Shown: positions 47,416 through 56,871, counted from the stretch's first letter. The stretch is DNA of 64,000 nt from Alphaproteobacteria bacterium (GCA_017559525.1 JAFYRI010000011.1:124001-188000), one strand, 5' to 3'. The notes: a model not told the origin generated them from the letters alone. Numbers and translations: made by a program.

Positions 47416-47444
47416 TTGATTTTTTTGTTTTCATACGATAGTAT
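47416..47444 (+). promoter_or_regulatory. Possible promoter of the 50-aa lipoprotein
   Basis: TTGATT (47416-47421), 17-bp spacer, TAGTAT (47439-47444); start point near 47451. Confidence 0.52.
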
Positions 47445-47456
47445 TTTTTATGTAAA

Positions 47457-47470
47457 ATACCAATTGGTAT
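47457..47470. promoter_or_regulatory. Perfect 14-bp palindrome, candidate operator
   Basis: ATACCAATTGGTAT reads the same on both strands. It lies just downstream of the proposed start point and 28 bp before the ATG of the small lipoprotein, a usual place for a repressor site. Confidence 0.5.
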
Positions 47471-47498
47471 AACACATTAAATTTATAGGAGTCTGATT

Positions 47499-47651
47499 AT
47501 GAAAAAATTATTTGTTATTGCCATTTTAGCTTTGGCATTATCTGGCTGTATGGGTGAACGTGGTCGTATTGGCGGTCAAAAAGTTTGCACAAACCAATAT
47601 TTATTGGGTGTAATTTCCATTGCTGAAATTATTGATCCATGCGGTAAATAA
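47499..47651 (+). CDS. 50-aa predicted lipoprotein
   Basis: 50 aa. The signal peptide MKKLFVIAILALALSG ends with the lipobox LSGC (Cys17), giving a mature lipid-anchored peptide of 34 residues: MGERGRIGGQK, then CTNQYLLGVISIAEII and DPCGK. It has two further cysteines (30 and 47) that could form a disulfide. AGGAG stands 7 bases before the ATG, a strong terminator follows, and a palindrome sits in the leader, so it is a real, regulated small gene. The family is not recognised; similar tiny lipoproteins are often overlooked in annotation. Confidence 0.82.
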   Translation: MKKLFVIAILALALSGCMGERGRIGGQKVCTNQYLLGVISIAEIIDPCGK

Positions 47652-47671
47652 AGAATTTATTTCATTATTTG

Positions 47672-47703
47672 AATCCCCTCTAATTTTTGAGAGGGGATTT
47701 TTT
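47672..47703 (+). terminator. Terminator of the 50-aa lipoprotein gene
   Basis: AATCCCCTCT, 8-base loop, AGAGGGGATT, then TTTTT. Confidence 0.92.
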
Positions 47704-47840
47704 GTGATTAAAAAACTAGTAACCAGTTTGGTAGTTTCAAAAACTCTATCATTATGTGTAAAAAAATCATTTATTATAGTGTATAAGATGATTTATAGTT
47801 TGTCATCAACACACAACAAAGGATTTTCGCAATTACAATA

Positions 47841-47868
47841 AAAAACCCTCCCGAAAGAGAGGGTTTTC
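47841..47868 (-). terminator. Terminator of adhE
   Basis: Minus-strand AAAACCCTC, 7-base loop, GAGGGTTTT, followed by T; 15 bases past the adhE stop. The stretch 47704-47840 shows no gene. Confidence 0.87.
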
Positions 47869-47883
47869 TTCTTCATTCAAAGA

Positions 47884-50541
47884 CTATTTTTTCTTTTTAT
47901 CTTGAGCAAACAATGGTTCACCATAGTAAGCCTTTAAGTACAAATCTTTGATTTCGCTGATGAGCGGATAACGGGCGTTACCACCTGTACATTGATCGTC
48001 AAAGGCCTCTTCACTTAAAGCATCTAATTGAGCTAAGAATTCAGCTTCTGGCACACCTGCATCTTTAATAGATGTCGGAATGTTAAGGTCGGCTTTCAAT
48101 CCTTCGATGGCTTCAATCAAAGCGCGTACTTTTTCATCTTGTTGAGCATCATCTAAGCCAGCTCCCAACCCTAAGAAGTTGGCAATACGTACATAGCGTC
48201 CTTTTACAAACGGATATTTGTATTGTGGCAACAAGCCTTGTTTAGTTGGAGCATTTGTGGCGTTAAATTGGATAACATAGCTGAGCAACAAGGCGTTAGC
48301 TAATCCATGTGGTACATGGAAACGAGCACCCAATTTATGAGCCATTGAGTGGCACAAACCCAAGAAAGCGTTTGCAAATGCCATACCTGCGATTGTGGCA
48401 GCATAGTGCATTTTTTCACGAGCGATTGGATCTTCTGCACCATTTTCATAGGAACGTTTTAAGTATTTGAATACCAAACGCATTGCTTCACAAGCATGAC
48501 CATCAGACATATTGGAAGCCATTACGGATGTGTAAGCTTCAATGGCGTGTGTCAATACGTCTAAGCCGGAGAATGCCGTTAAACCTTTTGGCATACTCAT
48601 AACGAAATCTGGGTCAATAATAGCCATATCCGGTGTCAACTCATAATCGGCGATTGGGTATTTTTGACCTGTTTTATCGTCTGTAATAACTGTAAACGGT
48701 GTTACTTCGGAACCTGTACCAGATGTTGTTGGAATAGCAACCATAACAGCCTTTTTACCCATTTCTGGGAAACGAATAATACGTTTACGGATATCCATAA
48801 AGCGCATAGCCACATCTTCAAAGGACAATTGTGGGTTTTCATACAACAACCAAATAATTTTGGCTGCATCCATCGGAGAACCACCACCAACAGAAACAAA
48901 TACATCTGGTTGATAACGGTTTACAATTTGCAATGCATTGTTGACGTTGGACAAATCTGGATCTGGTTTTACATCAGAAAAGACTTCAACCGTCATACCG
49001 TGAGATTCCAAAATGCTGGTAATTCGAGCCACGTGACCCAAATCAACCATCACTTTATCTGTCACAACGAAAGCACGTTTTTTGCCCTCTAATTCAGCCA
49101 AAGCAAGTGGCAAACAACCACGTTTAAAGTATACTTTTTGTGGAATGCGGTACCACAACATATTTTCACGGCGTTCAGCCACAGATTTTGTATTCATTAA
49201 ATGTTTTACTCCAATATTTTCACTGACAGAGTTTCCACCCCAAGATCCACAACCAAGTGTCAAGGATGGAGCTAATCTAAAGTTGTATACATCACCGATA
49301 GCACCTTGGCTAGCTGGCATATTAATAAGTGTACGACCTGTTGTCATAATTTTTGAAAAATGTTCCATGTGGGCTTTGTTTGTTTCATCTGTGTATAAAA
49401 CAGATGTGTGACCAGCACCGCCAAGTTCGATTAATTTTTGGGCCATATCTACGGCTGTTTCAAAAGAAGCGGCACTGTAGAAAGCCAAAATTGGAGACAA
49501 TTTTTCATGTGCAAATGGGTTAGAAATATCAACAGATGTTGTTGGTGCAATTAACACTTTTGTGTTTTGAGGCACTTCAATTCCAGCCATTTGAGCAATT
49601 TTATAAGCAGATTGACCAACGATATCGGCATTCAATCTGCCATCTTTGAAAATGACCTTTTTGAGTTTGTTTTTGTCAGCATCATTTAAGAAAGCACAAC
49701 CACGGTCAATGAATTCTTGTTTAACTTGTTCATAAATTGGTTCTTCAACAATAATGGATTGTTCGGATGCACAAATCACACCGTTATCGAATGTCTTACT
49801 CATAATGACGGAGCTGACAGCCATTTTAATGTTGGCAGTTGTGTCAATAACAACCGGTGTATTACCAGCGCCCACACCAATAGCCGGATTACCAGAACTG
49901 TAAGCAGCTTTTACCATACCCGGACCACCTGTGGCTAAAATAAGGGCGATATTTTTATGGCCCATCAAATAACCTGTCAAAGCTGGAGTTGGATTATCAA
50001 TCCATGCGATAATATCTTCCGGAGCGCCAGCAGCAACAGCGGCATCTAATACCAATTTAGCAGCATAGTTTGTGGATTTTTTAGCACGTGGGTGTGGCGC
50101 AAAAATAATACCATTTCTTGTTTTCAAAGCCAATAAAGATTTAAAAATAGCCGTTGATGTTGGATTTGTTGTTGGCACAATACCGGCAATTAAACCAACT
50201 GGTTCAGCAATTTGCGTAAAGCCACCGGCTGGATCGGAACAAACAACACCGCATGTTTTCGTATCTTTGTATGTATTGTAAATATATTCAGCAGCAAAGT
50301 GGTTTTTAATTACTTTATCTTCCACAACACCCATGCCTGTTTCTTCAACAGCCATTTTAGACAATGGAATACGAGCAGCAGCACAAGCAGCGGCCGCAGC
50401 TTTAAAAATCTTATCAACTTGTTCTTGTGTGTATGTGGCAAAGATGGCTTGTGCCTTTTTAACTTTGGCAACCAACTCGTCTACTTGAACTTGTTCGACC
50501 TCACTTAAGCCGGCCGGAGCAGTTGTTTTTTTATCTGTCAT
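47884..50541 (-). CDS. adhE: Bifunctional acetaldehyde-CoA/alcohol dehydrogenase
   Basis: 885 aa, full length. AdhE turns acetyl-CoA into ethanol in two NADH-using steps during fermentation and forms spirosome filaments in other bacteria. The N-terminal aldehyde dehydrogenase half (about 1-440) has the catalytic cysteine in DNGVICASEQS and GVGAGNTPVVID. The C-terminal iron-type alcohol dehydrogenase half has GGGSPMDAAK, TTSGTGSEVTPF and the metal-binding histidines in FLGLCHSMAHKLG and HVPHGLANALL. AAGGAG precedes the ATG. With pflB and focA at the left edge it points to mixed-acid/ethanol fermentation. Its codon use looks optimised, as in a highly expressed gene. Confidence 0.98.
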   Translation of the reverse strand: MTDKKTTAPAGLSEVEQVQVDELVAKVKKAQAIFATYTQEQVDKIFKAAAAACAAARIPLSKMAVEETGMGVVEDKVIKNHFAAEYIYNTYKDTKTCGVVCSDPAGGFTQIAEPVGLIAGIVPTTNPTSTAIFKSLLALKTRNGIIFAPHPRAKKSTNYAAKLVLDAAVAAGAPEDIIAWIDNPTPALTGYLMGHKNIALILATGGPGMVKAAYSSGNPAIGVGAGNTPVVIDTTANIKMAVSSVIMSKTFDNGVICASEQSIIVEEPIYEQVKQEFIDRGCAFLNDADKNKLKKVIFKDGRLNADIVGQSAYKIAQMAGIEVPQNTKVLIAPTTSVDISNPFAHEKLSPILAFYSAASFETAVDMAQKLIELGGAGHTSVLYTDETNKAHMEHFSKIMTTGRTLINMPASQGAIGDVYNFRLAPSLTLGCGSWGGNSVSENIGVKHLMNTKSVAERRENMLWYRIPQKVYFKRGCLPLALAELEGKKRAFVVTDKVMVDLGHVARITSILESHGMTVEVFSDVKPDPDLSNVNNALQIVNRYQPDVFVSVGGGSPMDAAKIIWLLYENPQLSFEDVAMRFMDIRKRIIRFPEMGKKAVMVAIPTTSGTGSEVTPFTVITDDKTGQKYPIADYELTPDMAIIDPDFVMSMPKGLTAFSGLDVLTHAIEAYTSVMASNMSDGHACEAMRLVFKYLKRSYENGAEDPIAREKMHYAATIAGMAFANAFLGLCHSMAHKLGARFHVPHGLANALLLSYVIQFNATNAPTKQGLLPQYKYPFVKGRYVRIANFLGLGAGLDDAQQDEKVRALIEAIEGLKADLNIPTSIKDAGVPEAEFLAQLDALSEEAFDDQCTGGNARYPLISEIKDLYLKAYYGEPLFAQDKKKK

Positions 50542-50617
50542 AATTTCTCCTTCAGGTTTCTTGTTAAATTATGACAAAAAGATGACATATTTTTAGGCAA
50601 AAATCAAGGAGATTTTA

Positions 50618-51895
50618 TTATTTTGTGGTAGGTTCTTGGCTTTTTTTATTTTTCTTTTTATTAGACCCCTCTTTTATTTTTTTATCAGGTGCCTTAGATG
50701 TGTTTTTTTCTTCTTTTTTTGTTTTTTTCTCAGCATTAACCTCTACACCATCTTTAAAAACATTTTGAGCAATAACCTCCCCCATTTTATTATATATTTT
50801 TACAATGCCATTTAACTTTCCATCCTTCATCGGCTCTTCCATGATAACAACATTACCACTATCTTGATTATTGGAGATGGCATATGTTTTTATCAATCCA
50901 TGTGGTTTTCCATTTTTAAAAGGTACTTCTTTGTTTAATCGATTTGTCGGAACAAAAGAATACATTGTCCCATCTATAACTCCTTTTTTATAAGGAATTA
51001 AACCAGATATTTGCATATCATTCATATCATATTCTATGCGAATACCGTGTTTTTTTCCACCATCATAAGGTGTGTGAGACAACAACCAAGGACGGACTTG
51101 AACCAACTGTCTAACCCAACCATCAATTTGACCATCTTGACACGTTATTTGCAATAATCCTTGCGCATCCTCCAATAACATTAAACCAGAAAATTTTTCA
51201 TCCTTTGTTAACTGACATGCCTTATTTATATCAGAGGAAACTTCACGCCATACATCTACAGGCAAAGCCCCTACCTTTTGCTTAACAATCTTCAACTCTT
51301 TACCATCTTTATCATGGTATCCTATTTCCTTTAAGGAGCCATTATCATATACTTCGCTCATAATATCTTTATTGGGCAAATAAACTTTTGTTGTTCCATG
51401 CCGAACAATATCAACAGCCGTCCCCTTTTCAGATGGTGTTGAAATGGTTGTATATTCCCGTTCTTCTATTAACTCTCCATCCATATCATATAATTTAACA
51501 TTCCCCCCTACATATCCATCTTGATGAGGAATTTCTTGAGCCAATTCACCATTTGGATAATATTCTTTCTCCAGAACAATTTTTTCCGCACTACGAAATA
51601 CTTCGTTCGCCAATATGCCATTAGCATGATAATAAGATAACACTAATCCCGTATCATGCATTCTTTTCTTACCATTTGGGTAATACATCGTCATTTGGGT
51701 CTGCTTGCCATCTTCCGCTTCAATTTGCAAAAATATTTTTTTATTCGAAAAATAATGTTCAATTGTTCCCGTAACAGGAGCCCCAGACTTATCCACAAAA
51801 ATATTGTTTTTCACCTCAACCGTTTCAGATGGAATAACCTTAGCCAGTACTGCTGTAGAAGTCATAATCAAACACATTAAAGCAAAACGCTTCAT
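50618..51895 (-). CDS. Secreted MORN-type (toxin-antitoxin-like MORN_2) repeat protein
   Basis: 425 aa. A signal peptide (MKRFALMCLIMTSTAVLA, then K) precedes a chain of short repeats with the pattern YYPNGKKR / YYHANGILANE / EYYPNGELAQE / LYDMDGELIEE / KNGKPHGLIKTY / KDGKLNGIVKIYN, typical of MORN_2 beta-hairpin repeats. The last 45 residues are an extreme Lys/Glu-rich tail. Such proteins are usually envelope-associated with unknown partners. It is the last gene of the lemA-htpX unit, 11 bp after the nucleotidyltransferase gene. Confidence 0.82.
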   Translation of the reverse strand: MKRFALMCLIMTSTAVLAKVIPSETVEVKNNIFVDKSGAPVTGTIEHYFSNKKIFLQIEAEDGKQTQMTMYYPNGKKRMHDTGLVLSYYHANGILANEVFRSAEKIVLEKEYYPNGELAQEIPHQDGYVGGNVKLYDMDGELIEEREYTTISTPSEKGTAVDIVRHGTTKVYLPNKDIMSEVYDNGSLKEIGYHDKDGKELKIVKQKVGALPVDVWREVSSDINKACQLTKDEKFSGLMLLEDAQGLLQITCQDGQIDGWVRQLVQVRPWLLSHTPYDGGKKHGIRIEYDMNDMQISGLIPYKKGVIDGTMYSFVPTNRLNKEVPFKNGKPHGLIKTYAISNNQDSGNVVIMEEPMKDGKLNGIVKIYNKMGEVIAQNVFKDGVEVNAEKKTKKEEKNTSKAPDKKIKEGSNKKKNKKSQEPTTK

Positions 51896-51906
51896 TTTTT
51901 CTCTCC

Positions 51907-52323
51907 CTATTTCTTTAAGGTTTCGCGAATAGAGGTTGTTGATCGTACTGGTAACCCATCATGAGGTAGCCGTTTGGAAACAATATATTTAATCCCTCGC
52001 GCCTCAATAAATGACCGCTTTTGTTCACTATCGCCATCATGATTAACGAAAAAGATATCCGGCTTAACAACATCTAATAATGGTGCAAAATCCATAATGC
52101 CGTTGTCAGGTCCAACAAAGACTTGATGTACACATCTGAGTGCCTCTAACATATATTTGCGTTCGTCTTGATTATATAAAGCTGGCCTATTTTTATAATT
52201 CAAAATTGTTTCATCCGATCCAATGGAAACATAAAGCTCGCCATATTCAGCAGCCTCTTCTAAAAATGCGATGTGTCCAGAATGAAGCACATCAAAACAG
52301 CCTGATACCATTACTTTTGTCAT
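51907..52323 (-). CDS. Cytidylyltransferase-family nucleotidyltransferase (TagD/RfaE-like)
   Basis: 138 aa single-domain nucleotidyltransferase. The HxGH motif is seen in GCFDVLHSGHIAFLEEA (residues 8-24), and the closing ST(S/T) motif in VRSTTSIRETL (126-136). Relatives transfer CMP or AMP to glycerol-3-phosphate, sugar phosphates or ethanolamine phosphate; the substrate here cannot be told. NRPALYNQDERKYMLEAL fits the family's second block. It lies 4 bp after htpX and 11 bp before the MORN gene, so it is in the same operon. Confidence 0.85.
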   Translation of the reverse strand: MTKVMVSGCFDVLHSGHIAFLEEAAEYGELYVSIGSDETILNYKNRPALYNQDERKYMLEALRCVHQVFVGPDNGIMDFAPLLDVVKPDIFFVNHDGDSEQKRSFIEARGIKYIVSKRLPHDGLPVRSTTSIRETLKK

Positions 52324-52327
52324 ATAT

Positions 52328-53284
52328 CTATCCTTTCAATGAAAATAACCCAGCCATTTGATTAAGCCGTTCAATCCGTTTTTCAATTGGTGGATGTGTA
52401 CTGCCAAAAAACGCCATCCGTTCTGGATCCAATGGATCATAAATACATGCATGAGCCATATTTTTTGATTCATCCAAAACTTCCACCCGTGCATCTTGTG
52501 AAATTTTACGTAAAGCACTGGCCAACGCAGCTGGATTACGTGTAATATAAGCTGCTGTTGCATCAGCCGCATACTCTCTTGTCCGAGAAATAGCCATACG
52601 AATAATTGGTGCAACAATCAAATTAAAAATCAATAAAGCAATGCCTATCACAAACACAGCAACTTTTGCAGCACCTTCATCCTTAGAGCGCCCTTCACTG
52701 CTACCAACCCGAAACAATATTTCGGCCAACATAGCACAAACACCCAATCCCGTAACAATAACCATATTAAGGCGAATATCCCGATTTCCAATGTGTCCCA
52801 TTTCATGAGCAATAACGGCCTCCAACTCCAATGGTTCTAGTTTTGCAACAATTCCAGTTGTTAACGCAACTGAAGCTGTTTGAGGTGAATGACCCGTAGC
52901 AAAAGCATTTAAAGAATCATCTTCAATCAAATAGACCTTTGGCATAGGAAGGCCTGCTGCAATAGAAACATTTTCAACCGCGCGATAAATCTTTTTATGT
53001 TTGTCATCATTTGGAGCTAATTGAGCACCCGCAAAACCCAACATCATTTTGTCTCCCACAAAATAAGAAACCAGCCCCCAAACCAATGCTATCCCAGCAA
53101 CAGGCAAACCAACTCGCTTTAACATATCTGCGGCAATTTGCCAATTTTCTGGACTATTCATAAAAACCAAGACCATCAGAAAATAAGTAATAATCAACAA
53201 TAAAACAGGCATCGCTAAAACTAACAATAACGTTTTTAAGTTATTAGATGCAATATGGTCATAAACCGTTTTTTGAACAGCCAT
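52328..53284 (-). CDS. htpX: M48 membrane metalloprotease HtpX
   Basis: 318 aa inner-membrane zinc protease involved in quality control of membrane proteins. Two N-terminal spans (about 18-40 and 50-70), the zinc motif HEMGH in LEAVIAHEMGHIGNRDI, and further spans (about 165-220) match HtpX. The third zinc ligand is in SRTREYAADATAA, and FGSTHPPIEKRIERL ends the protein, typical of the family. It follows lemA by 12 bp; LemA-HtpX pairs are common. Confidence 0.95.
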   Translation of the reverse strand: MAVQKTVYDHIASNNLKTLLLVLAMPVLLLIITYFLMVLVFMNSPENWQIAADMLKRVGLPVAGIALVWGLVSYFVGDKMMLGFAGAQLAPNDDKHKKIYRAVENVSIAAGLPMPKVYLIEDDSLNAFATGHSPQTASVALTTGIVAKLEPLELEAVIAHEMGHIGNRDIRLNMVIVTGLGVCAMLAEILFRVGSSEGRSKDEGAAKVAVFVIGIALLIFNLIVAPIIRMAISRTREYAADATAAYITRNPAALASALRKISQDARVEVLDESKNMAHACIYDPLDPERMAFFGSTHPPIEKRIERLNQMAGLFSLKG

Positions 53285-53296
53285 TACAAAGCCTCA

Positions 53297-53851
53297 TTAA
53301 AATGAAATTTTAGGTGTTTGCATCACAGCTGTTTTTTCAGCATCATCCAATTCGAAATATTCAGCCGATTGGAAATGAAAGTGTTTGGCAATAAGATTGC
53401 TTGGAAACATTTCAATTCGGGTATTCAAGCTCATAACTGTTGTATTATAAAATTGACGAGATGCTTGGATTTTATTTTCTGTATCAGCCAATTCTTGTTG
53501 CAATTCTAAAAAGTTTACATTGGCTTTTAAATCTGGATAAGATTCTGATAAAGCAAATAAAGATTTTAATGTACCAGACAAAACGTTTTCATCTTTGGCG
53601 CGTTCTGCTGTATCTGTTGCACTCATTGCCGCATTACGAGCACTAATAACAGCCTCTAAAGTTTGACTTTCATGTTTAGCATATCCTTTAACAATTTCCA
53701 CCAAATTTGGAATCAAATCGTACCGACGTTTCAAAAATGTATCTACCGTTGCCCAAGATTCTTTTACTTGTTGTCTTAACAAGACTAATTTATTGTATAG
53801 ACTAACACCATAAACGACCAAAACGACTATAATAATGAGAGCTGTAAACAT
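53297..53851 (-). CDS. lemA: LemA family protein
   Basis: 184 aa. One N-terminal membrane span (about 2-20, FTALIIIVVLVVYGVSLYNK) is followed by a four-helix bundle. The family signature is seen in VKESWATVDTFLKRRYDLIP, NLVEIVKGYAKHE and FYNTTVMSLNTRIEMFPSNL. The start at the ATG at 53851 (MFTAL) is chosen because AAAGGAAAAAAT precedes it; the longer frame lacks a site. Function is not firmly known, but LemA is repeatedly found next to HtpX-type proteases. Confidence 0.94.
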   Translation of the reverse strand: MFTALIIIVVLVVYGVSLYNKLVLLRQQVKESWATVDTFLKRRYDLIPNLVEIVKGYAKHESQTLEAVISARNAAMSATDTAERAKDENVLSGTLKSLFALSESYPDLKANVNFLELQQELADTENKIQASRQFYNTTVMSLNTRIEMFPSNLIAKHFHFQSAEYFELDDAEKTAVMQTPKISF

Positions 53852-53868
53852 ATTTTTTCCTTTCACAT

Positions 53869-53897
53869 TTGACAAAATAACGAATATAGGATAGTAT
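53869..53897 (+). promoter_or_regulatory. Promoter of the ppa operon
   Basis: Perfect TTGACA (53869-53874), 17-bp spacer, TAGTAT (53892-53897), 34 bp before the ppa ATG. Confidence 0.67.
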
Positions 53898-53931
53898 TAC
53901 CATTATTTATTACAAAAAGAAAGGATTTTTT

Positions 53932-54480
53932 ATGCATCCATGGCATCATGTGGGATTATATCCTGAAACACCTGATTTAATACCCGCTGTTATTGAAATT
54001 CCCAAGGGTTGCCAAATTAAATACGAACTAGATAAACCAAGCGGATTATTAAAAGCAGATCGTATTTTATACAGCTCCGTTCATTATCCCGCTAATTATG
54101 GCTTTATCCCCAGAACATATTGCGATGATAATGACCCATTAGATATTTTGTTGCTAGGGCATACTCTATGCCCAATGTGTATCGCACGCGCAAAACCTAT
54201 TGGTGTCATGAAAATGGTGGATGGTGGAGAAGCTGATGATAAAATCATTGCTGTTCATTTTGATGACCCAGAACTTAGTCATTACAATCATATTGATGAA
54301 TTGCCACCACATACATTAAAAATGTTACGTCGCTTCTTTGAAGATTACAAAATATTGGAACAAAAAGATGTGAAAATAGATTGTTTCTTAGGACCAGGCG
54401 AAGCAAAACAAGTTATCGGTGCAGCCATGAAATTATATGATGCGGAAAAGGAAAACCTCCCTGGGTTTAATATTAAATGA
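53932..54480 (+). CDS. ppa: Inorganic pyrophosphatase (family I)
   Basis: 182 aa. Ppa hydrolyses pyrophosphate, pulling biosynthetic reactions forward. The family I signature DDNDPLDIL (about 64-72) holds the metal-binding aspartates; [19 protein letters not shown] and [13 protein letters not shown] are standard. [14 protein letters not shown] and the [19 protein letters not shown] segment complete the active site. AAAGGA precedes the ATG. It is the first gene of a four-gene operon and overlaps the HAD gene by 4 bases. Confidence 0.97.
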   Translation: MHPWHHVGLYPETPDLIPAVIEIPKGCQIKYELDKPSGLLKADRILYSSVHYPANYGFIPRTYCDDNDPLDILLLGHTLCPMCIARAKPIGVMKMVDGGEADDKIIAVHFDDPELSHYNHIDELPPHTLKMLRRFFEDYKILEQKDVKIDCFLGPGEAKQVIGAAMKLYDAEKENLPGFNIK

Positions 54481-55337
54481 GTCCTCAAATAATCAACTCT
54501 TTATTAGATGTAACCCCCAAATACGATACTATTTTCACCGATATGTTTGGCGTTATTTGGGATGGAGAAGTGTTTTTTGATGGCGTATTAAACACATTTG
54601 CTGCTCTTAAGCAAATGGGTAAAAAGATCTATATTATCTCTAATGCTACCACCATTGGTTCACTGATGAGTGAAAAAGCGCAACGAGCTGGATTAAAATT
54701 AGGTGTTCATTTTGATGGTTTTATCACATCAGGCGATACATTAAAAAACAAAATATCAAAAGGTTTCTTTGAGCAAGTTGCAAATAAAAATGATTATAAA
54801 TTTCACATTATTGGCCGTGACAATCCAATGTTGTTTCAAGATATATCACACCGCCAAACATATTCGTTAGATGATGCCGATTTTGTTTATATCAGCAGTT
54901 TAATTATAAATAATGTTCATCCACAATCATTGGATATGTTTATTCCAGATTTAGAACGAGCATTGTCATTAAAACTACCAGCTGTTTGTGCCAACCCTGA
55001 TTTCTTTGCTTTCTATAAAGAGTTAAAATATTATACTGGTGGGTCAGCAGCTAAATGGTATGAAGAACATGGTGGTACAGCCCATTGGATTGGCAAACCA
55101 TACGTTAATATTTTTGAATACGCCATTAACATCACTAGAGCGGATAAACAAAAAACGGTTATGATTGGTGATACATTACGCACAGACATTGCCGGCGCCC
55201 ATAATGCTGGTTTAGACAGTATTTTAATTACAGGGCGTGGCATTACTGCGGATGAACTTGCAAATGGAAAAACATTGGATGAATGCTATCAGACTGATGC
55301 CATCCAACCAACCTATTTATTAGATATTATAAAGTGA
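54477..55337 (+). CDS. HAD-superfamily class IIA hydrolase (TIGR01459-like)
   Basis: 286 aa. The HAD motif I is [11 protein letters not shown] (about 20-30), in which the second Asp of the usual DxD is replaced, as is normal in the alphaproteobacterial TIGR01459 group. Motif II is ISNATT, the cap is of the IIA type, and [19 protein letters not shown] forms motifs III and IV. The substrate is unknown; related proteins act on nucleotides or sugar phosphates. It overlaps ppa by 4 bases and precedes kdsB. Confidence 0.88.
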   Translation: MSPQIINSLLDVTPKYDTIFTDMFGVIWDGEVFFDGVLNTFAALKQMGKKIYIISNATTIGSLMSEKAQRAGLKLGVHFDGFITSGDTLKNKISKGFFEQVANKNDYKFHIIGRDNPMLFQDISHRQTYSLDDADFVYISSLIINNVHPQSLDMFIPDLERALSLKLPAVCANPDFFAFYKELKYYTGGSAAKWYEEHGGTAHWIGKPYVNIFEYAINITRADKQKTVMIGDTLRTDIAGAHNAGLDSILITGRGITADELANGKTLDECYQTDAIQPTYLLDIIK

Positions 55338-55350
55338 AAGGAAAAATTGT

Positions 55351-56166
55351 ATGAAAACTTTAATCGGAATTCCTGCCCGTTATGGGTCTACACGTTTCCC
55401 AGGCAAACCACTTGCAAAAATTGCGGACAAAGAAATGTTGTTACGTGTGTATGAAAACGCTATGAAAGCTGCTTCAAAATTTGAAGGATGTGAAGCCATT
55501 GTTGCCACAGACGATGAACGCATTATGGCATTTTGCGTCGAAAAAGGTATCAAAGCCCAAATGACATCCTCCGAATGTCGTACGGGAACAGATCGTATTG
55601 TAGAACTTGTCCGTTCTCAATCTGAAAAACCAGAATTTGTAGTCAACTTACAAGGCGATAATCCGATTTGCCCAACTTGGTTTATTGAAGCGATTATTGG
55701 CGCTTATTATAACGATAACTCTGTTGAAACTGTAACACCGGTTGTGAATTTGTCTTGGACAGAATTGGACAGCTTACGTGAACACAAACGCGAAACACCA
55801 TTTTCTGGCACAACAGCCGTTTTCAACAATAAAGGAGATGCTTTTTATTTTTCCAAAAACATTATTCCAGCCATTCGCAAAGAAGAAAAAATCCGTGAAA
55901 CATCAGAAATGTCTCCGGTTTTCCGTCAAGTCGGATTGTATGGCTATCGCACAGATATTTTAGAAAAAATTGCCTCTTTACCAGAAGGAGTTTACGAAAA
56001 ATTAGAAGGTTTGGAACAACTACGTTGGATTGAAAATAATATTAAAGTGCGTTGCGTAAAAGTTGATTACCGCAATTTTGTTAAAATGGCTGCTTTATCT
56101 GGTGTAGATTCGCCAGCTGATGTCGCCAGAGTTGAAGCTGTTTTAGCCGAATACGGCGAATTTTAA
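55351..56166 (+). CDS. kdsB: 3-deoxy-manno-octulosonate cytidylyltransferase
   Basis: 271 aa. KdsB activates KDO as CMP-KDO for lipopolysaccharide core synthesis, using CTP. Motifs: GIPARYGSTRFPGKPLAKI at the N-terminus, VATDDERI, SECRTGTDRI, VNLQGDNPICP, and GLYGYRTDILEKI with LEQLRWIENNIKVRCVKV. AAAGGAAAAA precedes the ATG. It supports a Gram-negative outer membrane with KDO. Slightly longer than E. coli KdsB. Confidence 0.96.
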   Translation: MKTLIGIPARYGSTRFPGKPLAKIADKEMLLRVYENAMKAASKFEGCEAIVATDDERIMAFCVEKGIKAQMTSSECRTGTDRIVELVRSQSEKPEFVVNLQGDNPICPTWFIEAIIGAYYNDNSVETVTPVVNLSWTELDSLREHKRETPFSGTTAVFNNKGDAFYFSKNIIPAIRKEEKIRETSEMSPVFRQVGLYGYRTDILEKIASLPEGVYEKLEGLEQLRWIENNIKVRCVKVDYRNFVKMAALSGVDSPADVARVEAVLAEYGEF

Positions 56167-56176
56167 AGGAGGTCAC

Positions 56177-56818
56177 ATGACAACACGTCTCATTATTGCT
56201 CGTCACGGAAATACATTTGAAAAAGGTCAAACACCAACACGAGTCGGCGCAAAAACAGATTTAGCGTTAGTGGAAACAGAACGCGGCACAAACGTTGGTT
56301 TATATTTGAAAAAAGCCGGTTTGTTGCCTATAGCTGTTTTTGCTGCCCCATTAAAACGCACGACTCAAACAGCAGAATTAGCTGTTAAAGCGATGGAATT
56401 AGATTTGACCATTATGCCCGAACATTCCTTTACGGAAATTGATTACGGTCCAGATGAAAACAAAACAGAAGATGAAGTCATTGCCCGCATTGGACAAGAG
56501 GCTATTGATAACTGGAACAAGAGTGCTGTTGTACCAAATGGTTGGGTGGTTAATCCAGATGGTATTATTGCCGATTGGCAAAAATTTGCCGACAAAGTGG
56601 CAACAGAATATCAAGATAAAAATGTTTTAGTTGTATCCAGCAATGGTATTATTCGCTTTGCCCCTTATTTGACGGGAGATTTTGATAGATTTTGCGCCGA
56701 GCATGATATCAAAGTCGGTACAGGCTGTGTTTGCATTTTTGAAAAAGAAGATACAGATACCACATGGCGATGCACAGCATGGAACTTAAAACCAAAAGAC
56801 GTATTACTTAATGTGTAA
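56177..56818 (+). CDS. Histidine phosphatase family protein (phosphoglycerate mutase-like)
   Basis: 213 aa. The phosphate-accepting histidine lies in IIARHGNTF (residues 6-14), KRTTQTAELA is the second family block, and a glutamate in FTEIDYGPDE plus SNGI near 156 replace the usual later motifs. It could be a phosphatase of a sugar phosphate or a mutase. AAAGGAGGT precedes the ATG, 10 bp after kdsB, so it shares the operon; a link to KDO or carbohydrate metabolism is possible. A strong terminator follows. Confidence 0.87.
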   Translation: MTTRLIIARHGNTFEKGQTPTRVGAKTDLALVETERGTNVGLYLKKAGLLPIAVFAAPLKRTTQTAELAVKAMELDLTIMPEHSFTEIDYGPDENKTEDEVIARIGQEAIDNWNKSAVVPNGWVVNPDGIIADWQKFADKVATEYQDKNVLVVSSNGIIRFAPYLTGDFDRFCAEHDIKVGTGCVCIFEKEDTDTTWRCTAWNLKPKDVLLNV

Positions 56819-56836
56819 AAATAGTGCAGAAACAAT

Positions 56837-56864
56837 AAAAAGGCGTCTTAATTGACGCCTTTTT
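56837..56864 (+). terminator. Terminator of the ppa-HAD-kdsB-phosphatase operon
   Basis: AAAAGGCGTC, 6-base loop, GACGCCTTTT, then T. Confidence 0.92.
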
Positions 56865-56871
56865 CATTATA

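Noticed and set aside
47620..47841. 73-aa frame after the 50-aa lipoprotein
   Set aside because: It starts inside the lipoprotein gene and reads through its terminator; no ribosome site.
48664..49092. 142-aa frame antisense to adhE
   Set aside because: Shadow of adhE; very rich in Cys, His, Asn and Thr and without a ribosome site.
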